Positions 21,036 through 33,500 of a DNA stretch of 64,000 bases are shown here, in pieces. Below the pieces are notes generated by a model. That model saw only the letters and a program-made list of their open reading frames with translations, was not told where the DNA came from and did not search any database. Position 1 is the first letter of the stretch; the number at the start of each line of letters is the position of its first letter. The position numbers and the translations under genes were made by a program. The DNA lies in contig OZ010798.1 of the NCBI GenBank assembly GCA_963932465.1, positions 20,842,918 to 20,906,917 of the forward strand, in the 5' to 3' direction. This stretch comes from Maratus speciosus (taxonomy: Eukaryota > Arthropoda > Arachnida > Araneae > Salticidae).

Positions 21036-23768
21036 CAGTCCTCCCTACTTAATCGGGTCACGGATAATCGAATACCCCGCTTATTCGAATAGAATCCTAC
21101 GGAACCGAATTTATTCCCATTGGTTCTACTCTCTTAAAAAATTCAGCGATTTTAACTCCAACTGAGTGTATTTTCACTCCTTTTCAGTATTGAAAATGCA
21201 CTTATCCTATAGGAGTGAATTTCATCCATCTTGCGGAGTGGTTTTTTTTCATTCCTTTTTGATGAGCTGTTTTCGCTCTTTTTTTCGACTAAATTAATAG
21301 GCAAAACGAGTGACTGCACTCATTATTGACAAGCTATTTTTAAACCTCTTTTTTTGTCAAATTTAATAGGCAAAATAAATTATTTCCCTCTTATTTTCAG
21401 ATTTTTTTTTTTTCTCTTTAACATATATAACTCCCCAGTTTGCAAAATGTATTATTTTTAAAACTCCATTTTGATTTATTTTAATCTAGTTGCAGAAGAA
21501 ATTTTGTTTTTCATTTCCGAAAGATAAATTAAATAATAATAATAATAAAAGATAGTTCGCGCCATAACAAGACAAGATTTTCTACCTTGTCAATATCCTG
21601 AAGTGCGCTGCGTTTACTTTATCTTTCTTATTATAATTTTTTTTTTTTTTTAATGTTTTCACATTGTATATATAATTTTAACGTTATTAGTTTTAATCCG
21701 GAAATGTCGATTTCTTTAATTATATCTCATATTATTATATCTTAATAATATATTTTGCTTATGACACAGATAAATAATTATGGAATATAGAATTCATGTG
21801 TTACATAACTGCAGACTTTTTTTTAGTTAAACTTTTGAATATGAACAGAGTGAAGTGTAACACAAAAATAAAAATTCACAAAATCATAATTTAAAAAAAA
21901 GGTCAAGCTAGTTGTGTCATAAAAATAAAATAAATTGATAATATTTTTTACTAATCTATTATTTTCTGATATTTTTTTAAAATTATCTTTTACATTTCGT
22001 ACTATTTACATAATACTGTGGCAATTAAAAAAATAATAAATAAAGTGTAGATGTGGGCAACTATCTAAATGAACACAATTTATTAAATACTTGTACTTAC
22101 TGAAACATAAAAAAAAAAATAAAATAGAACATATATCATAAGTTAGTAATAATTTAATAATTTTTATAATCATGGGTTGTGATCCGCAAATATTTCTGAG
22201 TGTCATGAGCAAAGTAGTATATTAATAATCAATAATATAAGCACAAAATGATATATGTTTAATAATGTAAATACCAATTAGCGAAATTTTACACAATTTG
22301 AATACGAGAAAACTACATATCTAAGTGCATTTTATTGATTATAAAAATTATGGAACAGACGCATTAATAAAAAAGAAAAAAAAAAGTAATTTAAGAAGCT
22401 CATGTTTTCGGTTTAAAAGTAATAACGTTAAATAACGCAAAAAATCTTATATACAATGTGAAAATACAACAAGGAATGGCGAAGGAATTACAAGAAAGAT
22501 GAAGTAAAACAAAGTACTTTACCTTAGAATTTTCAGAATCAGTAAAATCCTAGAATCGCCGGTAGCCATCTTGGTTTTAGCTGGGAAACAAAAACGAAAT
22601 TTATCCAGTTCTTTATGATGATTGCCCCCCCCCCCCCCCTCCTGCTTTCGTGGGCATAATCCATCTATCTTATTCTATGCCATTTTTAAATCAATCAAAT
22701 TATAATTGTAATATTGTTGTTTTAATCATGTGGGTAACGCTAAGCTTTGACGCTTGAAATAAACAAGCGACTCTCTTTTCAAAACGGTTCTTCCTCTGCC
22801 AAACTATATATCGCGTTACAGGATTTCAACCAATAGGGAAGCTTCTTAAACCGCTCTTTTACAGATATTTTTCTGTTCCGATCTGAAATGAGCTGACCTG
22901 GGATGCTACTCCTAAAAGGATGATTTGGCAAACCAGTTTTTTGTGGAAAATGTCTCTTTTTGATAAAACAGATAGAAAGAACAAAAACACGCGTAAAACT
23001 TTTCGTTCTTTTGTTGAGTTAATAATTCGTTCTTTTGATTTAAGAGTGTATGTTATTTTTCCCCGCTTAAACCAAGTACCTTTTACGAACGTCCCCGCTT
23101 AATCGAATAACAACTGCATGATCAATGCTTGAAAATAGGCGTGGAAAGCGCGTTTCAGCTGGAACTTCCTTCCACTTTTTGTCATTTTCGGTTCCTTTAG
23201 GCTTAAAACAAATTTTCAGTTCTTCCTGCAATGATTTCGGCCAGCAGGTGTTTAATGGACAGGTCAAATGATTTCCCACTTTGATCTCCCCACCATCACT
23301 TCTTGCTGTTAACCAGGCTTTAATGGCAATGCGCCGTCACTCCAGATGGTAGTTGTAATATTTTGCACTCATTCGAAAAATAACTCAGTATTTACTCCTT
23401 TAAAATTCCACTTAAACAAACCACTTTCAACGATTTTTTTTAAGGCAGTATAAGTAACGTAAATTAGAAGTAGCAAAGTTTTGACTAAATTCAAACGAGC
23501 TGCATTAAGTGTGATGTAAACCATATAAATGTATGTATTGACATTAAATAAATACGTATTTACTTTATATTAGCATCTGTATTAATTTTAGTTTATGTTA
23601 TTCTATTAACGATTTATTATGCTGTTAATTAAAAATACCGTAGATGGTTATTTTGCCTTTTTATTACGCATTAAATATTGCAGTTATGATTCCCCGTTTA
23701 ATCAAATACCCCGCTTAATCGAATATTATTTCTGGAACCGCCAATATTCGTTTAAACGGGGACGACTG
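21036..23768. mobile_element. pogo-like MITE family J, copy 2 (interrupted)
   Basis: Ends CAGTCCTCCCTACTTAATCG and …CGTTTAAACGGGGACGACTG, with TA on the right. The sequence matches the uninterrupted copy at 45545-46349 in reverse orientation, except for a 1.92-kb insertion at 21129-23048. CCCCGCTTAATCGAAT-type motifs recur near both ends, a pogo/Tigger-like habit. The interior has short frames (such as 23067-23279 minus) but no recognised transposase. Confidence 0.75.
21129..23048. mobile_element. 1.9-kb insertion within J copy 2
   Basis: Absent from the J copy at 45545. Its tips CTCTCTTAAA and TTTAAGAGTG are inverted and TA flanks each side (21127-21128, 23049-23050). The left 250 bp holds repeated GAGTG/CACTC words. 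The middle is AT-rich with a C-run near 22624-22640. No ORF of note. It is probably a further TA-target DNA element, perhaps with other insertions inside. Confidence 0.6.
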
Positions 23769-25049
23769 TATTTGAAAACAAGAATGTATTCTAAATTTCT
23801 TAAAGAATTTTACAACTCTTTTAAAAATCAGTTCGAAAGAGAATCCAATTATTATTGATGGGATGTAAGGAGAAATATTCTATATGATTCTAAAGTCTTG
23901 CCACGGTCAGTATTAGTAATATAAAGACGCCGTGGGATATCCTTTGCCTCTCACTTTCCGTTTGAAGTCTTTTTCCAGACTTACTGTAAAAAGAGTACTC
24001 ATGTCTTCCTGCTAATAGCTGTACAATGATATTCTTAGAGAATAAGAATTGTGACTTTTGCAGATTTCAACCGGTGATTGGGTATAAATAACAAATTGGA
24101 TGTTCAGGCAACAGAAACAGATTTTCAGGTACATGAAAATGACGAAACGTTACATCAGGAGGAATGGAATATTATGTATATCTTTTAAACATATTACTTA
24201 ATCACGCTCATCCTCGAAAAAAAAAAAAAAAATCACGGAATTGTTCGACTTATAATAATTTACGTTGTATCACATCTGCTCTTCATCATTTTACCTAAAA
24301 GCTTCAAAAACTATACAATTATAATGATTTAAGTTCTAATTTAAAACTACTCAGCTACCAACAACAGATTATCGATATAAACAAACGAACTCCGTTGACA
24401 TTCAGAAGCACAAATTCTAGAAACAAATCTATAAACAAATGAACGACTCTTCGATCGTTTCATTAAAAAAATACCGTTTAATATCCGATTCTGCTCTTAA
24501 AATATTTGTAAAAGCATATTAAAGCCTTTAAATATTTTGAAATGCGTTTTCCACTTTTACATACCGACATATGTTTTGTGAAAAAAGCAGAGCTACAAAC
24601 AAGACAGCAGTTCCATGCATGAGTTACGCTTCATTTCAACATTGTTTTGGCACGATCTATCGATAATAGTATAAATGATGGAACGTTTTCTGAAATTATA
24701 GTCTTTTATTTAAAAAAAAATGCAGGGCGTAATGATGTAATTCGAGATCATTTTTTAAATGTTTTCGTATGTAATTTGAAAATTTCGTTCAGTAAATAAA
24801 ATGAATATTTTTATTGTAATGATACCTTTGATTCATAATGATACCTTTGATAGAATTTAAATTTTGTTTTATTAATTTTTTAAGAGCTTAACATTTATTC
24901 GCTTTTTTTAAAATTTTGTTTGCATTATAAATAAAAAGAGTTTTATTTTCTTAGGTGTTATGAAATATAAGATGTTATTATGATTGTTATTATTATTATT
25001 ATGTTATTATTATTGTTATGTTATTATTATTATTATTATCTCTATAATA
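23769..25049. other. Spacer with TTA microsatellite
   Basis: Mostly unstructured. A (TTA/TTG)n tract lies at about 24980-25041. Confidence 0.5.
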
Positions 25050-25305
25050 ATAGCCTAAGTCACGTGACTGTCATCAACAATTCCGGGTTGACCGCTTCAC
25101 TTTTTATATGCCAGGCGACCAATTTGGTAATTTAATGTTAGCTGGGAGCATGTGATAAATCGCAAATTATTGTTCTATCGCCACCATGTCATCAGTATTA
25201 TAATAGTCCATTTCATGTGACAGTCATAAACAATTTTTCGCGTGGTAAATTAAAACAAAACTTTGATGTTGAAATTAAAGTCATGGTTTATGGCATTATT
25301 TATTA

Positions 25306-25341
<36 letters not shown>

Positions 25342-25640
25342 AATAATAGAGAGTCACAAATTTTAAATATTTCAGTTTTAAATTAAAGTTATATAAAATG
25401 AGTGAAAGTATTATATTTTAAATGAAATACGAAAAAATTCGACGGGAACAATGTTTGGCGATTTATCACATGCGCCCGGTTAACGTAAAAATACAGAGTT
25501 CATGATCTATGTATCAGAATCTTCCGATTTGTCGAAAGATTGAGCAAGTAAATTGAACTATGAATAAAAGTAACATGATACAATGCTTATCATACATTTA
25601 AGGGAGACCAAATTAGTCGCCAAGGGCGGCTAGTTATTTA
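25050..25640. repeat. Inverted-repeat region with CACGTGACTGTCAT motifs
   Basis: GGCGACCAATTTGG (25114) is inverted at 25608-25621. GAGCATGTGATAAATCGC (about 25146-25163) is inverted at 25458-25475. A GTGACTGTCATCAACAATT / GTGACAGTCATAAACAATT pair is direct at about 25062 and 25218. Together these suggest a decayed foldback element with a T-run (25309-25336) inside. Confidence 0.45.
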
Positions 25641-25691
25641 ATAAGAGAATGTGAAAAAATAATTTTCTCTTACGAATGTAATCATAATAAC

Positions 25692-25724
<33 letters not shown>

Positions 25725-25866
25725 TGATATATAATGATATAAAAAGATATGTAAAACAACAACAACAATAATAATAATATAATTATTATGTTATTATTAT
25801 TATTATTATTATTTAATAAGGGAATGTGAAAAAATAATTTTCTCATACTAATGCAATCATAATAAC

Positions 25867-25899
<33 letters not shown>

Positions 25900-25922
25900 T
25901 AATAAAATGATATATAAAACAA

Positions 25923-25955
<33 letters not shown>

Positions 25956-26016
25956 CATGTTATTATGATTGCATTAGTATGATAAAATTATTTTTTCACA
26001 TTCTCTTATTAAATTA
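25638..26016. repeat. AAT microsatellite flanked by repeated arms
   Basis: The arm GAATGTGAAAAAATAATTTTCTC occurs directly at about 25643 and 25826 and inverted at 25985-26010. It is each time followed by (AAT)n or (ATT)n tracts (25681-25730, 25790-25816, 25861-25902, 25922-25960). The layout suggests a small palindromic element carrying an expandable microsatellite. Confidence 0.6.
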
Positions 26017-26556
26017 CAATTTTGTTTTCACGCCAAGGTTATGTTCAAATTTTACAATGTTAAAAATAAAAATTTTATCTGCATTGATGTAATTAATATA
26101 TGTAGTACATGGCATTGTATATTCCTTACATTTTAATTACATTTGATAAGAAATATAAATTTTATTTTCAATGCAAGCAAATTTCAAGTGGATATAAACT
26201 AAGCTCTTAAAAATTGATTAAATTAAATTAAAATTTTACAAATGAAATAATAATGATAATTTTGAATTTGTCATTTTCTACAAAACAAACCCTTTAATAG
26301 TAAAACATTCATTCCGTTTGTTTGTATGAAATCTTATGAAAGTGAAACGTAGTTAAACATTCCGTCCTTTTTGACAGGGGTTATATTCAAGTTCTTCAAA
26401 AACGCCTTAACTTGAATGCTTATAAAGAGTAAATCATGCAACCGAATGATCATAATAAACGTGCTGAATATGCAACTGATATTCTTGACAGTATTTGTAT
26501 TAAAAACTTCATAAATGTCTTTACTTTATATTGAAACAAGCATATGCCTAATTATA
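26017..26556. other. AT-rich spacer
   Basis: Nothing recognised. Confidence 0.5.
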
Positions 26557-26614
26557 CAGTAAAGCCTCGATTATCCGCAAGCGGATGATCTGCTGTGCGG
26601 TTTATCTGCTAAGC

Positions 26615-26655
<41 letters not shown>

Positions 26656-27696
26656 ACAAGCAAAGAAAATACAATAAACCCTACTAATAAATATAAACAG
26701 AAAAATTCATGTATTCGAAAATAATAGAAGAATATTTCTAGATTCGGTTGCCATGTTTGGAATATTAGATATAAAGTCTTGATGTGTTTTCTTGATTTTA
26801 TTAACCAAATGTAAACACAGCAATTAAAATATTTAAGGGTGTATTCGAAAAAATATTTTTCCACCCTCAACAGCTCGAAATTTTCTGAGACATTTTCAGA
26901 CTCATTTTTAAAAGTAAAAACACGAAACTTGCTGGGGTGATTTCTGAAGACATGTTTAACATGCCGTGTGATTTCATTTTCAGCTCAATTCATTAGAATT
27001 TGATTTTTAAACGATTATTTTCTCAGTATGACCATTTTTTTCATTCCCAGATCGCCCGCTTCGGAAAATTCGGTTCAAAATGCCAACTTTGACAGCGTTT
27101 TTTACAGTATTTTCTGCATTTATCAAAAAATTAAGAAGCACCGCACATTACATAGTTTCTAAATAAGAGAATTTCCAAGTTTGATGCGTTTGAGAGCAAA
27201 AATGAATTTTAAAATGAATCAGAAAATAAGCAGTTTGGATCGGAATACACCCTTAAATCAGAATATTATGATAAATTCCAGGAGAGCATATTAAGAATAA
27301 CTTCCTTTTCGAGATAAAAATTATTCCATACTAAAAGAAAAACAATAGTTTCAATTTAGAATAAAGAAAAGGTGATTCCAAAGTAAGAAGCTAAAACAAG
27401 TTACTGATTTTTTTTAAAGGTGTAACTCAGCTCTTTTTTGTACAGTATGTTGTTTCTTGTTTACTGTTCTTTATTTTAGTGATTTAGATGTAAAGCAAAG
27501 GTTTCTGATGTACTGTGCATATGTATGTATTTTAAACGTTTTAATATGTTTTTTGTACACTAAAATATAGTTTTTATGTTGAATTTTCTTTTTTTCGTGT
27601 TTGCACCCCATTTTTAGTCTTTTTCGGGTTTTCCGCGATTTTCATTATCCGCAGTGCCCTTGCCACCCAATTCCGCGGATAATCGGGGCTGTACTG
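26557..27696. mobile_element. pogo-like element K (contains a C copy)
   Basis: Ends CAGTAAAGCCTCGATTATCC and …GGATAATCGGGGCTGTACTG, each flanked by TA. GATTATCCGC-type words repeat near both tips, as in pogo/Tigger MITEs. About 716 bp without the C insertion at 26833-27256. It has a T-run at 26617-26650 and no transposase. Confidence 0.75.
26833..27256 (-). mobile_element. TTAA MITE family C, copy 4
   Basis: 424 bp, TTAA at both ends, nested in element K. Very close to the copies at 8995 and 28618 in the same orientation. Confidence 0.9.
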
Positions 27697-28017
27697 TATT
27701 AGTTTTTCTGCAATAAATTATTGTATTCTGGAAATGACCACCCCGTATTTAAGATTAATGCTTACTTCTAAGTGTAGAGATATTTTTAAATAAGAAAATT
27801 ATTCGTGACACAATTTTCAAATGTTAATAACAATTTTCTACTGTTTCGGTATAGGAGTGCTTACCACAAAAACCTTTCGGCTCGGACTCCGTAAAAAGAA
27901 GCCGAACTCATCTCTATCCATTTCTTTATATCACACGAGCTCAAACAATCCTTTTTACGTTATACTTTCGTTTTTAACCTAAATTCAAAGAACCTACAAA
28001 GTCCGGAGAAAGGGGTA
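27697..28017. other. Spacer, nothing recognised
   Basis: Includes CGGCTCGGACTCCG near 27879 but no identifiable element. Confidence 0.4.
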
Positions 28018-28400
28018 TAAGTATATAAAGGTGGAAGGGTCAGACCTCCCATTCTTTTTTCGGATCGCCGTAGGTGGCCGGTGTGGGTTTCAGAGATCAA
28101 AGAGTTGGAAGTCTGACTTTTTGACGAACAGAGCCTGCAAGTCGCCGAAGGGGTATTCTTCCATTTATCTCGCGGTTTTGGTGAAAGTCGAAGGGGGGCG
28201 TATTTGTGTTTGATATCCGGAAATTTTACAGGCAACGGCTCTTTTGGTTTCTATTGTTCTGGAGTCATCGTTAATCACTTGTATCGCGCCGCAGACTCCT
28301 TTGAATGGGGTATAAAGAAGCCGCAGCCGCCTTCCCAGAAAACAAATATTTTTCTTGGGTTGAAGGCAACCGAGTTAAAGGGTTAGGATGAAACTGTCAC
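28018..28400. other. GC-richer low-repeat island with short open frames
   Basis: Higher GC than its surroundings and open frames on both strands: minus 27960-28235 (91 codons), plus 28031-28213 and 28204-28386. No domain, signal peptide or splice pair is convincing, so strand cannot be chosen. It could be part of an exon, a UTR or a unique regulatory stretch. None of the window's repeats was recognised in it. Confidence 0.25.
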
Positions 28401-28465
28401 TTCCTATGTATACATTTTCCTGGGACGTACATGCTTCCATCCCTGATCTTTGTGAACCTGTATTC

Positions 28466-29057
28466 TGTAGCTAACGAACGTAATTCGTTCCGAGATGGGC
28501 GCTCGTTAGCCGGAAATGTTCTTTAATTGAAATTGATCTCTCGTGCAACTAAAATGCAACGTGGTGGACGTACACAAATATATAAATAAAAGGTTCGCAA
28601 ACCGAATCTGCGCATTATTAAGGGTGTATTCGAAAAAATATTTTTCCACCCTCAACAGCTCGAAATTTTCTGAGACATTTTCAGACTCATTTTTAAAAGT
28701 AAAAACATGAAACTTGCTGGGGTGATTTCTGAAGACATGTTTAGCATGCCGTGTGATTTCATTTTCAGCTCAATTCATTAGAATTTGATTTTTAAACAAT
28801 TATTTTCTCAGTATGACCATTTTTTTTTCATTCCCAGATCGCCCGCTTCGGAAAATTCGGTTCAAAATGCCAACTTTGACAGCGTTTTTTACAGTATTTT
28901 CTGCATTTATCAAAAAATTAAGAAGCACCGCACATTATATAGTTTCTAAATAAGAGAATTTCCAAGTTTGGTGCGTTTGACAGCAAAAATGAATTTCAAA
29001 ATGAATCAGAAAATAAGCAGTTTGGATCGGAATGCACCCTTAAAGCGTTTCTAAATA
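28466..29057. repeat. Repeat L, left tandem copy (interrupted by C)
   Basis: TTCGTTCCGAGATGGGCGCTCGTTAGCCGG through ATAAAAGGTTCGCAAACCG, then after the C copy the tail AAGCGTTTCTAAATA. The same sequence, without the insertion, is at about 30441-30590. Confidence 0.7.
28618..29043 (-). mobile_element. TTAA MITE family C, copy 5
   Basis: 426 bp, TTAA at both ends, inside repeat L. Copy L at 30441 lacks it and provides an approximate empty site. Confidence 0.9.
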
Positions 29058-29625
29058 CAGTCAAACCTTGTTAACACGAACACGCTTAAGGGTGTATTCC
29101 GATCCAAACTGCTTATTTTCTGATTCATTTTAAAATTCATTTTTGCTCTCAAACGCATCAAACTTGGAAATTCTCTTATTTAGAAACTTTATAATGTGCG
29201 GTGCTTCTTAATTTTTTGATAAATGCAGAAAATACTGTAAAAAACGTTGTCAAAGCTGGCATTTTGAACCGAAATTTCCGAAGCGGGCGATCTGGGAATG
29301 AAAAAAAGGGTCATACTGAGAAAATAATTGTTTAAAAATCAAATTCTAATTAATTGAGCTGAAAATGAAATCACACGGCATGTTAAACATGTCTTCAGAA
29401 ATCACCACAGCAAGTTTCATGTTTTTACTTTTAAAAATGAGTCTGAAAATGTCTCAGAAAATTTCGAGCTGTTGAGGGTGGAAAAATATTTTTTCGAATA
29501 CACCCTTAACGCGAATTACTTTTAGCACGAACTGTTTCCGATTTCCCCGTCCAGTTGTAAAGAACTACTTTTAACACGAACAGAAAAATTTCCCCTTGAG
29601 TGTTCGCGTTAAACAGGTTCGACTG
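29058..29625. mobile_element. pogo-like MITE M (contains a C copy)
   Basis: CAGTCAAACCTTGTTAACACG and …CGTTAAACAGGTTCGACTG, with TA on both sides (29056-29057, 29626-29627). Only about 144 bp without the C insertion. The repeat L copy at 30441 reads through the same TA uninterrupted (CTAAATAGTAATAATG), which fixes the insertion site. Confidence 0.8.
29086..29509 (+). mobile_element. TTAA MITE family C, copy 6
   Basis: 424 bp with both TTAA, nested in MITE M. Its direction is opposite to copy 5, from which it is only 42 bp away. Confidence 0.9.
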
Positions 29626-29659
29626 TAGTAATAATGATAATAATAATAATAAATAAATA

Positions 29660-30438
29660 CCGTATATACTCGTGTATAAGTCGACTCCTGTATAATTCGC
29701 CCCCCCCCCCCCCAATTCTTAAGCAAAATTTTGAAAAAAAATTGAATTTTCGTGTATAAGTCGAACCACGTTTGTAGTAATATGTTGAAAAATGATTTGT
29801 AATTGAGGATAAAAAAAAACAATAATAAATTTTCATTAAATTAGTAAACAATTTTTTGCTGTATTTCTAATCAATTTTTAAAAAAATTCCACGTTTTAAA
29901 ACTGTATAATTATGCACAAACTAAGAAGCTTAAACTATTTTGAAACGTATTCACATGAATTTAATGATACTTAAGAAGAAAAAACTCTTTCAAAAATCTG
30001 TCCAAGCTTTATTTACATGGGTAAACAACTTCGTAGACAGCTAAAATAGAGTATGTCTTTGTACTGTAGGACTTTTAGAAGAGATATCAAGAAGCATTCT
30101 CAAGTTGAACTCTTTTCAAAAAGAAGATTAAAATGTTGAAAGGAATGGCCCTTGTATTGAAGGAAATTCTTATCCCAAGAGAAAATGGGTGCAGAACAAT
30201 TACAAGGACAATTATTGTTGAGCTTTTTCTTTTTTTTTTTTCGTCAAAGACAGAGAAATGACCACTGCCCGCTTTTATATCTCTCTCCAAGCTAGACCCA
30301 TGTGTAATTACTTAAAAAACTTGCCCATTCGCGTGTTTTTTTTTTTTTTTTAACTAACTTGTGTATAAGTCGACCCCACCATTTTTAACTCCCAAATTTT
30401 GTCTAAAATATTTCGACTTATACACGAGTAATATACGG
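29660..30438 (+). mobile_element. TA-flanked MITE family H, copy 3
   Basis: 779 bp, CCGTATATACTCGTGTATAA to …GAGTAATATACGG, TA flanks at 29658-29659 and 30439-30440. C-run at 29700-29713. It lacks the family I insertion. It lies between the two copies of repeat L. Confidence 0.82.
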
Positions 30439-30440
30439 TA

Positions 30441-30616
30441 ACTCGTTCCGAGATAGCGCTCGTTAGCCGGAAATGTTTGTTAATTGAAACTGATCTCTCG
30501 TGCAACTAAAACGCAACGTGGTGGACGTACACAAATAAATAAATAAAAGGTTCGCAAGCCGAATCTCGCTCTGTTCAAGCGTTTCTAAATAGTAATAATG
30601 ATGATAATAATAATAA
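30441..30616. repeat. Repeat L, right tandem copy
   Basis: Matches 28482-28617 plus 29044-29057 and continues into the same (AAT) tract seen at 29626-29657. It preserves the uninterrupted form. Confidence 0.7.
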
Positions 30617-30845
30617 TAAGTAATTTTTTTTTTTTTTTTTTTTTTTTTTTTCGCTCAACAACGTGAAAATTTCTGACACATTCGCGGAATTATTATCAAA
30701 CGTAAAAGCATGACACTTGAAGGCAGAATTATTGAACTGATGTGTAATCGAAAAGTTTTTATTTTTCGCTAAAGGAACTGCATCTTCAGATGCTCTTCGC
30801 CGGTAAGTATTTATAGGACTAAGATTTCCTTAAGGTTTTTTTGAC
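30617..30845. other. Spacer with long T-run
   Basis: T-run at about 30626-30651; remainder unrecognised. Confidence 0.4.
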
Positions 30846-31351
30846 ATAAGCTGACATAGCTCAATGACATAGTTTCTGAACAACACCACCAGCTAGTTTC
30901 ATGCATTTTCGAACAAAAATGAATTAAAACTTATGTCAGAAACCTTATGCTCAACAAGCGCAAAACGTTTTGACACATTTACAAAAATTGGAAAGCCTGG
31001 CTATGGAAGCGATTTGGAATTGAACTGCTTTTCTTTTCATTTTTTGATCCATCAATGACCTATTGAGTTATAAGCGAATTTTATCACGTGACAAACACGT
31101 TTTTCGCCCGCTCTTGAGTGCTCTTTCTTCCTTCGCACGGAAATTCGGTTCAAAACGTCCACTTTGACACTATTTTCTGAAAAATCTATTGCGTTTGCAA
31201 AAAAAAAAAAAAAAAAAAAAAAAAAAGGAACAAACAGCTCAATGACATAGTTTCTGAACAACACCACCAGCTAGTTTCATGCATTTTCGAACAAAATTAA
31301 ATTAAAACTTATGTCAGAAAGTTGCCCTTTTGGGTTTGAGGACACCCTTAA
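30846..31351 (+). mobile_element. Rearranged family D copy
   Basis: A D right-end fragment (about 30846-30945) is joined directly to a D copy lacking its left end (about 30946-31351). The junction reads GTCAGAAACCTTATGCTCAAC. An A-run of about 27 bases lies at 31199-31226 in the family's A-rich spot. The right TTAA is shared with the next copy. Confidence 0.7.
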
Positions 31352-31791
31352 GGCTGTTCTCAACTGCTCGGCTCAACAAGTGCAAAACATTTTGATACAT
31401 TTACAAATTCATTTTTAACGGAAAGGTATAACATTGGAAGGCCTGACTCTAAAAGCGATTGGGAATCGAACTGTGTTTTCCATTTTTTGATCCACGAATT
31501 ATCTATCGAGTTATAAGCGTTCTTTTTATCATATTATAAAGCGTTTTTCTCCCTTCGCTGACTGGTTTTTCTGCTTTCGTCGAGAAATTCGGTTCAAAAC
31601 GCCCACTTTGACACTGTTTTTTGAAAGATCTATTTATTGCGCTTGAAAAAAAAAAAAAAAAAAAAACGGAAAAAACAGTTTGATACATAGTTTCTGAATA
31701 AGAAGACCTGTTAGTTTCATGCATTTCCGAACAAAAATAAATTAAAATTTATGTCATAAAGTTGCACTTTTGGATTTAAGAACAGCCTTAA
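31348..31791 (+). mobile_element. TTAA MITE family D, copy
   Basis: TTAAGGCTGTTCTCAACTGC to TTAAGAACAGCCTTAA, 444 bp; the extra length is an A-run near 31648-31667. Confidence 0.88.
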
Positions 31792-32190
31792 TATTCTCAA
31801 ATCTAAAGGAGATACTTTTTGACACATTTTCCAATCCATTTTTATTTGGAAACGCTTGAAAATGACAGTTATTCCTATTCATAAATTATGTAATCAAGAA
31901 ATTTTCCATTTTTTAGATAAAGGCAGAAAATATTTCATACAATACTGCCAAAGTGAGTGTTTTGAGCAAAATTTCGCGGCGCGACACCGGAAGAAAGAAG
32001 AAAAACGGGTCGTCATGTGACCACAATTGCTTATAACTCGATAAGTAATTTTTTGATCAAAATATGGAAAATTTATTGCGATTCTAAATCGCTTCACAAG
32101 TGGGGGGATGCCAATTTTGTACCTTTTAAACTGGGGACACAGTACCTTTTAAACTACTTTTTCAATTTTGAATAATGCTGTAATATACTG
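31788..32190 (-). mobile_element. Diverged family D relative
   Basis: Follows directly on the shared TTAA. TATTCTCAAATCTAAAGG, GCTTATAACTCGATAAGTAA, GTGTTTTGAGCAAAATTTC and GATTCTAAATCGCTTC are D landmarks on the minus strand, but overall similarity is much lower than among the main copies. The far end is lost. Confidence 0.65.
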
Positions 32191-32300
32191 CAATATCTGC
32201 AGTGACATTATATTTAATACTATAAAGAAAATACAATTTCAAAAAAAAAAAAAAATCTTGTAGAAAAGCCTATTTAAATAAAATTTAAATGTAAAAAAAA

Positions 32301-32348
<48 letters not shown>

Positions 32349-33288
32349 AAATCCCAACTAATTTTTTAAATATCAATATTTTTGTTTCGAATTTTTTTCT
32401 TCATTCCTTAGATTATACTATACAAAACTGTGCATGGATTTTTAGATGTATGGGATATTACATTTAATATGAATCTTTTTCTCATTTGTATAGTAAAAAA
32501 TCAAGGAAATTCAACAAACTCATAATTCAAATGCTTAGGAAAAAAAAAAAAAAAAAAAACTATAACCTTGAATGTTAAATCCATTCACAATTTTATGCAG
32601 GGATTTAAATAGTAAATAATTGTAAAAAAAAAATAATGAAATGTAAAATTGTAATTTTCTTAGGGTTATGGAAAAAAATTTCGAAGCAAAAATTTTCATA
32701 TTTAAAAAAGTAATAGAGATTTTTAAAAAGCTAAAAATTATTCAAAAAATTTAAATTTTAGTTAAATAGGCATTTTTAAAGATTTTTTTTAAAAATAATA
32801 TTCGCATTATAGTATTACACATAATACCACTACAGATATTACAGTATATTACAATTACTATTGAAAACTGAAAAATACTTTAAAAAGTACTGTATCCTCT
32901 TAAGTTTAAAAATGAGACAGAAAATTTGTCACAAAGTTTCGAATTGTTTTACAGGGGACTTGAGATCCAACCGGAGTAAAAGTCCCGGGGCGATTGTTTC
33001 AATTTGTTTATTGATCATCAAGCTCAGAATGTAAGTTATGCAACAATATGCCGTATCACTTCAAAGAAGAAATGAAAGTAACAAGTTTGACTGATGTTGG
33101 GGATAACAAAATTAATTCGTTTCAGGAATAAAAACAAATTCATGTACGCGCCACAAAGTTAGGGAATTTGGATACCTTAAATGGACATCAACACTGTTCT
33201 CCACAATTATGTTTTGCATTGTTCTAGTTTCAGCGTTAATTCTCGCCCAAGAGGATTAGTACAATTTTTTTTTTTCCTTTCTCTGTCA
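32191..33288. other. Very AT-rich spacer with microsatellites
   Basis: A-run and (TA)n at about 32292-32344, further A-runs at 32238-32253 and 32540-32559. No gene or known repeat recognised. Confidence 0.5.
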
Positions 33289-33289
33289 A

Positions 33290-33500
33290 AGCCTCTGATG
33301 AAGGGAAGCTCCCTATATCATACGAGAACAAACGTAATCAGGGTGGACTAAGTACCGGGCGTGGTTGGCTCCACACCCACTTGCGATGGGCCCGTTGCCA
33401 CCTCAACAAAATCGAGTGTCATTATCGAGGACTCGGATCTATCTCTCTGATAACGAATATCGACCCGACGTGGAAGCGAATTTTGGTCGATGATTGAAAA
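33290..33500 (+). CDS. Candidate terminal exon or GC-rich unique block
   Basis: A polypyrimidine tract with CTCTGTCAAAG (to about 33289) precedes a block of normal coding-like composition. One frame runs from about 33290 to a TGA near 33497 (SDEGKLPISYENKR…). Another opens after a TAA near 33343 and reads WTKYRAWLAPHPLAMG… to YRPDVEANFGR and a TGA. The second looks more protein-like, but the choice cannot be made from sequence alone. No family is recognised. A CTGATGAAGGG segment at the start resembles the motif at 7450, so the block may instead be a retroposed repeat. Confidence 0.25.

Noticed and set aside
25907..26092. Leu-rich 61-codon frame
   Set aside because: It starts inside an ATT microsatellite, which is translated as a Leu run.
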